The position numbers were made by a program, and so were the translations under genes. A stretch of DNA of 64,000 bases, taken from positions 17,708-81,707 of the forward strand of contig CAZYSK010000021.1 of NCBI GenBank assembly GCA_964649415.1. The letters run 5' to 3'. Shown one piece after another: positions 56,854-64,000 of the stretch. Every line of letters starts with the position of its first letter. Position 1 is the first letter of the stretch. This DNA is from CAZYSK01 sp964649415. Lineage in GTDB: Bacteria; Chloroflexota; Anaerolineae; B4-G1. The notes under the pieces are model-generated. The model was not told the DNA's origin and ran no database searches. It saw only the letters and a list, made by a program, of their open reading frames with translations.

Positions 56854-58900
56854 ATTGCGCACTCAGGCGCATAGTCGTTCGTAAACTCGGATTTTGACAA
56901 CTTTCCACCAACCCGAATCCCCCTACAATCGATTCACCAGGAATCGAAGGAGGATCGGGATGGGCTTGACGGACGAAAACCGGATCGAAACGACGTGCCA
57001 GCTGACCCACCACGCGATGTTGGTGCCGTGGGGACGATTCTCGCGTCATATGAAACTAAGTCAGCGATTGCGATCTGCGTTGACAATCCAGCGGCACAAA
57101 GATGCGATACCTGGCAGTGACCTGGTGCTAGAACTCGGGCTGGCCTCGTTGGCTGGCTACGAATACTTGCAGGACATCAACAAAGGGAGACATCCGTTGG
57201 CCAAAGACCAAGCCATTCAAGATGCCTGGGACGTCCGTTTTGGTCACTATACCAACGTGAGTCGCTTTCTGTATGAATTGGAAGAAGTAGATGTGACCCA
57301 AGTGCAAGCCGAATTAGAGGCCGTCATACAGCCATATATCCGTCACGAGGTACAAGACGCTCTCTGCCATCAGGAGTGCCTGACGTGGTGTGGGGATCTG
57401 ACCGGGCGGCCTGTCAGCGCCTACAGCACGACCTATCCTCCCGACGCAACGTTCGGGTATATGGCCAACCAGTTGGAAAAAGGGCATCAGGCCGTCTTGG
57501 TCTCGATGAAAGGAACACGTCACCGCATTCATCTAGCTGCTTTTCTTCATCCCGGGAGCACAGTATCCGGCGCGTGCCTGACGGAGATAGTAGAAGCCGC
57601 AGAAACACGTACGGGTTGTCTTCCTCAGCGTCGCACAGAAAAGATGGCGCAACGGATTGCGGCGATAGAAGCCAAGATGGCACAAAAGAAGCGCTGGATC
57701 GAAAAACAGCAGACGATCATTCGTCAGCAAATCGAGCGCCAACTCCGTTTGGGCCACCAGTTGCAGACCCTCAAGCCGCAGTTGGCCGAACTGGAACAAT
57801 GCTACACCGACAAGCCGGTACGTCCCCACTCGAAGCTAGCTCAGGCCCGTAACCAAGAAGCAAGTTGGAAACAACAGCTTGCCTCTGCCCTGGCGCTAGA
57901 AAGCCGAGCTCGACGCGCCCTTCGCACCCACCAGGAGCGGTTGCGGACTCTCACGACTGAACGAGATTGCCTCTTGAACCGCTTGGCGCAGTTGGAAGTT
58001 GATAACGCGACCAACCCTAACCCAGTGCGTATCCGCTGGTTGCTAGATGGTGGGTTCGGCGATTCGGCAAACGTGACGAATCTGATCGAGTCAGGCTACG
58101 ATCTCTACACTATCGGTCACAACGGCAAGGTCACCAACGCATTGCTCAAGGAAGTGTCGGATGACGCGCCTTGGACTCGGGCCGGACCCCGTACTCACGC
58201 CTTGGATATGGGCCAGCGCACCTTTGGCGATTGCCCCTATCCCGTTCGCCTCACGCTACTGCGCTGGAAGGTGGGCGACTCGTTCCGGTACAGCACCCTG
58301 ATCTCCTTCAGCGATGCCGAGACGTTGCCGATTGAGGAGCTGTTTCCAACCTATCACCAGCGACAGGATGTGGAAGCGGGCATCAAACAGGCCAAAGGGA
58401 CCTTCAGTTTCACTAGCCTGCGGGTCCGTTCACCGGCAGGCATTCGCATCTTGACTCAATTCGCCCTCGTCTTCTGGCCCAACTTCGTCCGCTGGGCCGC
58501 TGACTGGTTGGCGGATCAAGTCTGCAACGAGGAAGACCGCTTTCTGCCCGTCTTGCAGCAAGTACGCACCCAGGTCCGCATCGCTGCCAACACGTCGGCT
58601 GTGGTTCTGACCAACGCCAGTGGGCAACTGCTGGAATTTGACGCAGACGGCCCTTTCCCCAACGTCCAGATACGGCTGGTTGGCCCTTTCGCTTACCAGT
58701 TCCCCATGCCTCTTTTCCAAAGCTGGAAGCATCTATGGCCGATTTCGTCTGAATCTGTTAAAGAGCGAGTTGCAACCTACGCGGTCGCAAGCAGTTCGCA
58801 AGGATTCGCCAGTCAGTTATTCGCCCGACTTGGCGCGGGCTTGCCTGAAAAAGTTCCGAAAATCCAAGTTGTTGAACGATTAGCTCTGTGAGTGCGCAAT
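56854..58900 (+). mobile_element. IS4-type insertion sequence with long imperfect terminal inverted repeats
   Basis: Left end ATTGCGCACTCAGGCGCATA and the complement of the right end ATTGCGCACTCACAGAGCTA align for about 45 bases with scattered mismatches (shared ATTGCGCACTCA, TCGTTC, AACT, GGATTTT). The homology may begin six bases further out (CGTA). No clear target-site duplication is visible. The element carries one transposase gene and has lower GC than its surroundings. It separates ade from the rest of the nucleobase gene set. Confidence 0.85.
56960..58891 (+). CDS. IS4-family DDE transposase, long form with coiled-coil insertion
   Basis: 643 residues, longer than typical IS4 transposases (about 400), near the IS1634 group in size. 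Candidate catalytic residues: Asp in LTWCGDLTGRP (about 147), Asp in RIRWLLDGGFGD (about 363), and the Y(2)R(3)E(6)K signature of the IS4 superfamily in YHQRQDVEAGIKQAKG (Glu about 471). Between the first two Asp, residues 230-350 are a long Gln/Glu/Arg-rich coiled coil (KMAQRIAAIEAKMAQKKR onward). AAGGAGG precedes the ATG at 56960. The frame is intact, so the element may be active. Confidence 0.92.
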   Translation: MGLTDENRIETTCQLTHHAMLVPWGRFSRHMKLSQRLRSALTIQRHKDAIPGSDLVLELGLASLAGYEYLQDINKGRHPLAKDQAIQDAWDVRFGHYTNVSRFLYELEEVDVTQVQAELEAVIQPYIRHEVQDALCHQECLTWCGDLTGRPVSAYSTTYPPDATFGYMANQLEKGHQAVLVSMKGTRHRIHLAAFLHPGSTVSGACLTEIVEAAETRTGCLPQRRTEKMAQRIAAIEAKMAQKKRWIEKQQTIIRQQIERQLRLGHQLQTLKPQLAELEQCYTDKPVRPHSKLAQARNQEASWKQQLASALALESRARRALRTHQERLRTLTTERDCLLNRLAQLEVDNATNPNPVRIRWLLDGGFGDSANVTNLIESGYDLYTIGHNGKVTNALLKEVSDDAPWTRAGPRTHALDMGQRTFGDCPYPVRLTLLRWKVGDSFRYSTLISFSDAETLPIEELFPTYHQRQDVEAGIKQAKGTFSFTSLRVRSPAGIRILTQFALVFWPNFVRWAADWLADQVCNEEDRFLPVLQQVRTQVRIAANTSAVVLTNASGQLLEFDADGPFPNVQIRLVGPFAYQFPMPLFQSWKHLWPISSESVKERVATYAVASSSQGFASQLFARLGAGLPEKVPKIQVVERLAL

Positions 58901-59083
58901 TGTTACGTCAAGCACAGACCGAAGCCCATAATCAGTGGTCATCCGTGGCAATCCGTGTCCAATGATCTTCTATTGCTATTGTATCACTCCAGCGTCTTGG
59001 GTCAAGGGAGATACCTGCATTCGTCAAGCTGTCTTGTAGGCAGAGGCTTGCCCCTTGGATGAACTTGCGCTATACTGTATTCA

Positions 59084-59473
59084 ATGACCCGATTCACCCT
59101 CACCCGAAAGCCAATCGTCGTCGCCATAGCCCTGGTCGTCGGGGGGCTCCACTTCGTGACAGGCCCCGGCTACCGCGGCCCATGGCCCGTCTTCGTCAAC
59201 GGCTACCTGATCGACGTCCTGCTCCCCTTCGCCATGGTCCTGGTCCTCGGCGTCGCCGACCATCCGGTCTCCCGCTCCATCATCGTCCGGGGCGTCGCCG
59301 TGTTCGGAGTGGGCGCAGTCACAGAGACCCTCCAATACTTCGGCGTTCCCATCTTCGGCCGGACCTTCGACCCCCTCGACTACCTGATGTTCGTCGCCGG
59401 CATCGCGCTGGCGGCGCTCTTCGAGCACCTGATCCTATCCAAGACCCCCATTTCTACCAACGCCCCCCACTGA
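59084..59473 (+). CDS. VanZ-like small membrane protein
   Basis: 129 residues with four predicted membrane segments. TRKPIVVAIALVVGGLHFVTG, VNGYLIDVLLPFAMVLVLGV and FDPLDYLMFVAGIALAALFE; the D-x2-D-Y-x-M-F-x-A-G-I near the C-terminus corresponds to the D-x2-D-x3-N-x2-G pattern of VanZ-like proteins in altered form. Its 3' end overlaps the end of the convergent methyltransferase gene by about 94 bases. Confidence 0.7.
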   Translation: MTRFTLTRKPIVVAIALVVGGLHFVTGPGYRGPWPVFVNGYLIDVLLPFAMVLVLGVADHPVSRSIIVRGVAVFGVGAVTETLQYFGVPIFGRTFDPLDYLMFVAGIALAALFEHLILSKTPISTNAPH

Positions 59474-60294
59474 GTCTCGCGTCCCCTTGTCTCCGTGTCC
59501 CCTTGTCCCCTTGTCTCCTTGTGCCCCCGTCTCCTCCCCTCCACAACCAGGTTCCCGCTATCCCGCAGGTCGAATGGCTCGCCCGCCAGGTTCCCCCAGC
59601 AGGCAAGCTCCCCGAACCCGGCCGCTTCCAGCGCAGGCATCAGTTCTGCCTGCCGCATCGGCCACAGCCGCGTGGACCTGACCCGCTGCTCCCAGCCCTG
59701 CGCACCCTGCCGTCGCAGCACCACCATGTTGAACGTCAGCCTGCCGTCGGGCTCGAAGTCATAGAAACGCAGGAAGACCCGCTCCATGTCGCCCTCGCGG
59801 TGGGCCTGGGGCGACATCCAGCGTTCACCCCCGGCCAGCACAGCGTCGAAGTTGCGGTTCTGGACCAGCAGCAGGCCCCCCGGCCGGAGACAGGCCGCGA
59901 AGTCGTCCAACGCCTCCGCTAGCGCCTCGGGCGACAGCAGGTGCGGCAGCGAATTGCCCAGGCACAGCAGTGCGTCGAACCCACCCGCGCCGAACGCCTG
60001 CGCCAACGCGCCGAAACCCGCTACCTCGAAGCGCACGCGCATCCCCTCGCCCGCCACGACGGCGGCCGCGTTGGCCCGCGCCCGCTCGATCATGCCCGCG
60101 CTCAAATCGGCCCCGGCCACGGCGTATCCCCGCCGTGCCAGCGCCAGCGCGTGCATCCCCGTGCCACAGGCGGCATCCAGCACGCGGCGGGCATCCACGG
60201 CCTGCAACTGCCGCTCGATGAACGGCAACTCCGCCGCCAGCCTGGCCTGCCAGTCCACGAAGCGGTCATAGTCCGCGTTGAAGTCTTCGTACAT
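59380..60294 (-). CDS. SAM-dependent methyltransferase
   Basis: About 304 residues. Class I Rossmann methyltransferase: RRVLDAACGTGMHALALARRGY (motif I, about 37-58), AGADLSAGMIERARANA (motif II), FDALLCLGNSLPHLL and LRPGGLLLVQNRN. The body ends near residue 252. The tail (GHKETRGQGDTETRGRE and beyond) comes from translation of a simple repeat and then of DNA that also codes, on the other strand, for the VanZ-like protein, so it is probably an acquired extension. The ATG overlaps the stop of the dihydropyrimidinase gene in TGATG. Substrate unknown. Confidence 0.87.
   Translation of the reverse strand: MYEDFNADYDRFVDWQARLAAELPFIERQLQAVDARRVLDAACGTGMHALALARRGYAVAGADLSAGMIERARANAAAVVAGEGMRVRFEVAGFGALAQAFGAGGFDALLCLGNSLPHLLSPEALAEALDDFAACLRPGGLLLVQNRNFDAVLAGGERWMSPQAHREGDMERVFLRFYDFEPDGRLTFNMVVLRRQGAQGWEQRVRSTRLWPMRQAELMPALEAAGFGELACWGNLAGEPFDLRDSGNLVVEGRRRGHKETRGQGDTETRGRETQWGALVEMGVLDRIRCSKSAASAMPATNIR
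59474..59535. repeat. Simple repeat based on CCTTGTCTCC
   Basis: About 60 bases of CTTGTCTCC/CTTGTCCCC variants. On the minus strand it encodes the KETRGQGDTETRG tail of the methyltransferase. Confidence 0.75.
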
Positions 60295-61682
60295 CAAGCG
60301 GCCGCCCACGCCTCCCGCTCCACAAACCGCCCCCGCCCCTTGCGCCCCACAAATCGGCCATCCCGGTAGATGATCTGCCCCCGCGAGATCGTCGCCTTCA
60401 CCCGCCCCTGCACCGGAACACCCTCATACGGCGTGTACCCGGCCACGTAGTGCAGGGCCTCGGCCGCGACCTTGCCGACCGGCTCTGGATCGTACACGAC
60501 CACGTCGGCATCCGAGCCGGGAAGCAGCGCCCCCTTGCGCGGCCACATTCCCCAGACCCGGGCCGGGTTGGTGGACAGGAGCGCGACCAGTTGGAGTAGC
60601 GTCACCTGCCCCTCGTCCACACCGTAGGTGAACATCAGCGGTAGCAGCGTCTCCATCCCCGGAAGACCACCCGGCGTCTGGGTGAAGTCGTCCTGCGCCC
60701 GCTTCTGCACCGCCGTGTAGTCGCAGTGATCCGTGATGATCATGTCCACCGCCCCGCCCGCCACCAGGGCCCACAGCCTGCCCGGCTCCTCCACATCGCG
60801 CAGCGGCGGCTGGAGTATGAAACGCCAGGGCTCCGGCCCTTCGTACGCGGCATTGTTCATCAGCAGGTATTGGGGGCACGTCTCGCAGGTGGCGCTCTGA
60901 CCCGCGTCCCGCGCCTCGACCACCAGCGCGACCGAGCGGGCGGTGGAGCAGTGGCAGATATGGACGGGGCAGCCGGCGGCCTCGGCCAGGAACAGCACCC
61001 GCTGGATCGCTTCCTGCTCGGCCAACGCCGGGCGCGAGCGCCCGTGGTACCGCCAGCCGGTCTCCCCGGCACCCACCAGCGCCTCGGTCTGCGCCGTGAC
61101 CAGATCGTCGTTCTCGCAATGCACCAATGGAAGCAGGCCGAGATCGGCGCAGGCCGTCATCAGCCGCAGAATCGTCGCGTCGTCGGCATAGTAGTTGGGG
61201 CGGTACGTGGTGTAGAGCTTGACGCTGGGGGTGCCCAGTTCCACCAGCTCGGCCAGTTCCCCCTCCCGGCCCGGCGGCAGGTCGGTGACCATGACGTGAA
61301 AAGCGTAGTCGATCGCCGCGTCCCGGGCCTCCTCCAGCCGCGCCGCCACCGCCTCGCGCAGCGTCTGGCCTGTGAACTGCGTGGCGAAGTCCACGACGGT
61401 CGTGACGCCCCCGCAGGCAGCCGCCCGCGTGCCGGTGAACCAGTCGTCCGGGGTCTGGTAGATGCCGGTGTCCAGTTGGACGTGCGTATGGGCGTCAATC
61501 ACGCCGGGGAGGACGTAGCAGCCCTCGGCGTCCACCACGATCGTGTCCTCCGCCACAGGCAGCCCACGTCCGAGCGCCTTGATACGCTGCCCCTGAACAA
61601 GCAGGTCTCCCTCGACCATCGCCTCATCCGTGATCAGGGTGCCCCCTTTGACGAGCAAGGTAGCGCTAGTGATCTGTTTCAT
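60294..61682 (-). CDS. Dihydropyrimidinase / D-hydantoinase-like amidohydrolase
   Basis: 462 residues, the usual length. Opens the dihydrouracil (or hydantoin) ring to the N-carbamoyl amino acid. Binuclear metal site: DAHTHVQ (His65, His67), carbamylated Lys155 in GTPSVKLYTTY, VHCEND, HICHCST and the Asp in IITDHCDYT. The C-terminal composite beta domain includes ADVVVYDPEP. AGGAG precedes the ATG at 61682. It would act on the product of the PreA-like enzyme; the following step (beta-ureidopropionase) is not in the window. Allantoinase or other hydantoin activity cannot be excluded. Confidence 0.92.
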   Translation of the reverse strand: MKQITSATLLVKGGTLITDEAMVEGDLLVQGQRIKALGRGLPVAEDTIVVDAEGCYVLPGVIDAHTHVQLDTGIYQTPDDWFTGTRAAACGGVTTVVDFATQFTGQTLREAVAARLEEARDAAIDYAFHVMVTDLPPGREGELAELVELGTPSVKLYTTYRPNYYADDATILRLMTACADLGLLPLVHCENDDLVTAQTEALVGAGETGWRYHGRSRPALAEQEAIQRVLFLAEAAGCPVHICHCSTARSVALVVEARDAGQSATCETCPQYLLMNNAAYEGPEPWRFILQPPLRDVEEPGRLWALVAGGAVDMIITDHCDYTAVQKRAQDDFTQTPGGLPGMETLLPLMFTYGVDEGQVTLLQLVALLSTNPARVWGMWPRKGALLPGSDADVVVYDPEPVGKVAAEALHYVAGYTPYEGVPVQGRVKATISRGQIIYRDGRFVGRKGRGRFVEREAWAAA

Positions 61683-61723
61683 TGCCAGACTCCTGCTATT
61701 GGCTGCAACACGCCGTGCGTGCA

Positions 61724-62290
61724 TTACTCCAGCCGGTTGAAACGCACCATCTCCGCCAGCGGTCTGCGCTGGCGAGGCGCGCAAGAACTCCTCCGATCCC
61801 GCTCGTTCAGCGTGAAGACGTCCCCCTCGTACCCAATCGCAATCACGACCGCCACCACGCACGTGCCGGGTATGCCGAAGGCGGCCTTCAACCGCCGCTG
61901 GGAGAACCCGGCCATCGGACGGGCCACCAGGTCGAGCTCGGTCGCCTCCAGCATCAGGTTCTCCACCGCCAGTCCAAGATCGAACATGTAGAACTCCCGC
62001 CCGTCGCGAGCCCGGCAGTCCAGGTCGGATCTCGAGTACGCGACGACAAGCAGCGGGGCCGTCAAAGCCCAGCGGTTGCCCTCGGAGAGCGTCGCGCGCC
62101 CCTTGTCCAGGGCCTCCGGCTCGTCGAGGATCAGAAAGCGCCACGGCTGGTTGTTGCGGCACGAGGGTGCCAGCCGCGCTGCCTCCAGTACCGCCTCGAT
62201 CTTCTCGGGCTCCACGGGCCGACCGGCGATTGCGTGGGTCGCCTTGCGCCGCCACAGCAGATCAAGGACGTGCATGTCTTCGTTCGCCAT
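61724..62290 (-). CDS. Nitroreductase-family protein
   Basis: 188 residues, the compact FMN-dependent nitroreductase size. MHVLDLLWRRKATHAIAGRPVEPEKIEAVLEAARLAPSCRNNQPWRF is the typical N-terminus with the FMN-binding PSxxNxQPW; FMFDLG-like YMFDLGLAVENLMLEATELDL and VVIAIGYEGD follow. Reduces nitro groups, quinones or flavins; the natural substrate is unknown. Located between the two amidohydrolase genes in one operon, it could supply reduction for a nucleobase step (inference). Confidence 0.92.
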   Translation of the reverse strand: MANEDMHVLDLLWRRKATHAIAGRPVEPEKIEAVLEAARLAPSCRNNQPWRFLILDEPEALDKGRATLSEGNRWALTAPLLVVAYSRSDLDCRARDGREFYMFDLGLAVENLMLEATELDLVARPMAGFSQRRLKAAFGIPGTCVVAVVIAIGYEGDVFTLNERDRRSSCAPRQRRPLAEMVRFNRLE

Positions 62291-62325
62291 GTCTATGCGT
62301 CAGGTCCGAAGTCTAAACGCGTTCG

Positions 62326-63681
62326 TCAATCGCCAGATGCCAACTGGCGCGCGATGCGGTTGTGGCGCTCGATCACCGGCCCCAGGTCCACCGTCAACAG
62401 GGTCCCATCCTCGATGACGACGCGCCCGTTGATAACAGACAGATCCACCTGCTGGGGTGTGCAGAAGACCAACGCCGCCAGCGGGTCGTGGAGCGCCCCC
62501 GCGTAGGCCAGCCGGTCCAACCGCAGCCCGATGAAATCGGCGGCCTTGCCGGGGGCAAGCTGGCCGATGTCGTCACGGCCCAGCACCTGTGCCCCGCCCC
62601 GCGTCGCCAGCCACAGCGCCTCCTCCGCCGAAAGCCCCGCCGGGTTGCCCGACACCCGCTGCAGGAGCAGCGCCATGCGCGCCTCCGCCAAAAGGTGCGA
62701 GGAGTCGTTGCTGGCGGAGCCATCTACCCCCAGCCCCACCCCGACCCCCGAGTCGAGATACGCCCGCACCGGCGCGATGCCGGACGCCAGCCGCATGTTC
62801 GAACTGGGGCAGTGGCACACGCCCGTGCCCGTCTGCGCGAACAGCGCGACCTCATCCTCGTTCAGGTGTACGCAGTGGACGTGCCACACGTCGTCCCCGA
62901 CCCAGCCAAGTTCCTCCGCGTAGCCCACCGGCCTGTGGCCAAACTCGCGCAGGCAGAAGCGCTCCTCGTCCAGCGTCTCCGCCAGGTGCGTGTGCAACCG
63001 CACGCCGTAGGAGCGGGCCAGCGCCGCCGCCTCCCGCATGAGATCCGGCGTGACTGAGAAGGGCGAGCACGGGGCGACGCTGATGCGCACCATCGCGCCG
63101 GGCTCCGGGTCGTGGTAGGTCTCGATCGCCCGCCGGGTGTCCCTCAGGATGAAGTCCTCATCCTCCACGACGCGGTCCGGCGGGAGCCCGCCCTGGCTCT
63201 CCCCCAGGCTCATCGAGCCCCGGCAGGCCTGGAAGCGGACGCCGATCTCCTGCGCAGCCCGGATCTCGTCGTCGATGCGGCAGCCGTTGGGATAGATGTA
63301 CAGGTGGTCGGACGTGGTCGTGCATCCGGAGAGCATCAGCTCGCCCAACCCCACCAGCGCGCTGGTGTAGATCGCCTCCGGCGTCAGCCCGGCCCAGACG
63401 GTATAGAGCGTCTTCAGCCACCGGAACAACGTGGCGTCCTGCGCGTCCGGCACCGCCCGCGTCAGCGTCTGGTAGAGGTGATGGTGCGTGTTGACCAACC
63501 CCGGCAGGACGATCATCCCCCGCGCGTTGATCACACGGTCTGCATCGGCCGGCAGCTCAGCCGTCGGCCCCACCTGCTCGATGACGTTGTCGCGCACGAA
63601 CAGGCCACCGTCAGGAATCCGCCTGTGGCGCTCATCCATCGCCACCAGCAAATCAGCGTACTTGACCAACATCGTGGACAT
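62326..63681 (-). CDS. 8-oxoguanine deaminase-like amidohydrolase (guanine/atrazine group)
   Basis: 451 residues. Amidohydrolase barrel with GLVNTHHHLYQTLTRAVPDAQDATLFRWL (His66-68), HLYIYPNGCRIDDEI, RISVAPCSPFSVTPDLM, LHTHLAETLDEERFC, WHVHCVHLNEDEV, CHCPSSNMRLASG and LGVDGSASNDSSHLL. This last block is typical of 8-oxoguanine deaminases and their hydroxyatrazine-hydrolase relatives. It would deaminate 8-oxoguanine or a similar oxidised purine to urate-type products. AGGAG precedes the ATG at 63681. First gene of the four-gene operon with nitroreductase, dihydropyrimidinase and methyltransferase. Confidence 0.9.
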   Translation of the reverse strand: MSTMLVKYADLLVAMDERHRRIPDGGLFVRDNVIEQVGPTAELPADADRVINARGMIVLPGLVNTHHHLYQTLTRAVPDAQDATLFRWLKTLYTVWAGLTPEAIYTSALVGLGELMLSGCTTTSDHLYIYPNGCRIDDEIRAAQEIGVRFQACRGSMSLGESQGGLPPDRVVEDEDFILRDTRRAIETYHDPEPGAMVRISVAPCSPFSVTPDLMREAAALARSYGVRLHTHLAETLDEERFCLREFGHRPVGYAEELGWVGDDVWHVHCVHLNEDEVALFAQTGTGVCHCPSSNMRLASGIAPVRAYLDSGVGVGLGVDGSASNDSSHLLAEARMALLLQRVSGNPAGLSAEEALWLATRGGAQVLGRDDIGQLAPGKAADFIGLRLDRLAYAGALHDPLAALVFCTPQQVDLSVINGRVVIEDGTLLTVDLGPVIERHNRIARQLASGD

Positions 63682-63715
63682 ACTCACACTCCTGGCAAAT
63701 CTAGATGTATCCCAA

Positions 63716-64000
63716 CACAGCAATTCACCCTGTAGCCGCGATTTCCCAATCGCGTGTGTTCTGCCGCGGCATCGGACTGGAACAGTCCGNNNNNNNNNNN
63801 NNNNNNNNNNNNNNNNNNNNNNNNNNNNNNNNNNNNNNNNNNNNNNNNNNNNNNNNNNNNNNNNNNNNNNNNNNNNNNNNNNNNNNNNNCATATGTGCCC
63901 CCAGCACAGCAATTCACCCTGTAGCCGCGATTTCCCAATCGCGCCTGTTCTGCCGCGGCATCGGACTGGAACAGTCCGCATATGTGCCCCCAGCACAGCA
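63716..64000. repeat. 89-bp tandem repeats with two hairpins per unit, with gap
   Basis: Units begin at 63716, 63905 and 63994. Each carries CGCGATTTCCCAATCGCG (seven-pair stem) and CGGACTGGAACAGTCCG (seven-pair stem). The 74 bases before the N run and 15 after it add to exactly one 89-base unit, so the gap hides a whole number of units. The array runs out of the right edge of the window and lies upstream of the amidohydrolase operon. Confidence 0.92.

Noticed and set aside
61683..62255. Upstream extension of the dihydropyrimidinase frame
   Set aside because: It reads through the nitroreductase gene in another frame; MKQITSATLLVKGG at 61682 with AGGAG is the natural start.

Overview
The window is GC-rich bacterial DNA with dense, mostly operon-organised genes. 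Three runs of exactly 100 N (17053-17152, 27944-28043, 63790-63889) each interrupt a tandem repeat, so it comes from a gapped draft assembly. The gene set (ADP-forming acyl-CoA synthetase with a DRTGG-domain protein, a BMP-type nucleoside ABC importer, TPR/AAA modules, GAF/PAS giant sensor kinases, abundant dispersed hairpin repeats, no outer-membrane biogenesis genes) suggests a member of the Chloroflexota, perhaps an Anaerolineae- or Caldilineae-like lineage. That is an inference from style and content; no rRNA is present to settle it.

Layout. 1-1487: lipoprotein with pre-peptidase C-terminal-like repeats, leaving the window at the left. 1638-6208 (minus): enolase, DRTGG protein and ADP-forming acyl-CoA synthetase, a central-carbon/energy operon. 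6360-6780: tmRNA with a near-consensus promoter. 6847-10593 (plus): ThiF-like protein, Eis-like acetyltransferase, RNA cyclic phosphodiesterase (thpR), a small unknown protein and a LOG-like protein. 10627-16382: two MFS transporters, a MoxR/DUF58 pair and a TVP38-type membrane protein. 16478-19813 (minus): an AAA-type ATPase followed by a protein made of nearly identical 40-residue TPR units. Divergent from it, 20060-25148 (plus): two DUF488 proteins, a conserved protein that may be OB-fold-like, and a RecQ helicase with an N-terminal TPR region. These two facing operons, each with its own promoter, are the best candidates for an undescribed nucleic-acid-processing or defence system.

25346-34310: GNAT enzyme, a Cys-rich ferredoxin plus MetE/UROD-fold protein, sugar-nucleotide epimerase, uridine kinase, a ResB-like cytochrome c biogenesis pair, tRNA-Thr(CGT), an NDUFA9-type SDR and MreB. 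34311-36281: a large putative glycosidase. 36387-39105: an orphan CRISPR array (17 good 37-nt repeats, no cas gene in the window), with a strong promoter and a structured leader on its left and a field of decayed, duplicated repeats on its right. 39467-45624: a coiled-coil membrane protein, a 1372-residue sensor kinase and its NarL-type regulator. 

46436-63681 (minus) is a nucleobase/nucleoside island: BMP-type binding lipoprotein, double-ABC ATPase and two permeases, a PreA-like dihydropyrimidine dehydrogenase with two Fe-S clusters, a Nif3 protein, a PfkB kinase, adenine deaminase, an 8-oxoguanine-deaminase-like amidohydrolase, a nitroreductase, a dihydropyrimidinase-like enzyme and a methyltransferase. 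An IS4-type insertion sequence (about 56854-58900) splits it. Together these suggest import of nucleosides or bases, purine deamination and the first two steps of reductive pyrimidine breakdown.

A theme across the window is small dispersed hairpins. Several families share an architecture but differ in arm sequence with matching changes on both arms, and they often lie at convergent gene ends, where they may act as bidirectional terminators.
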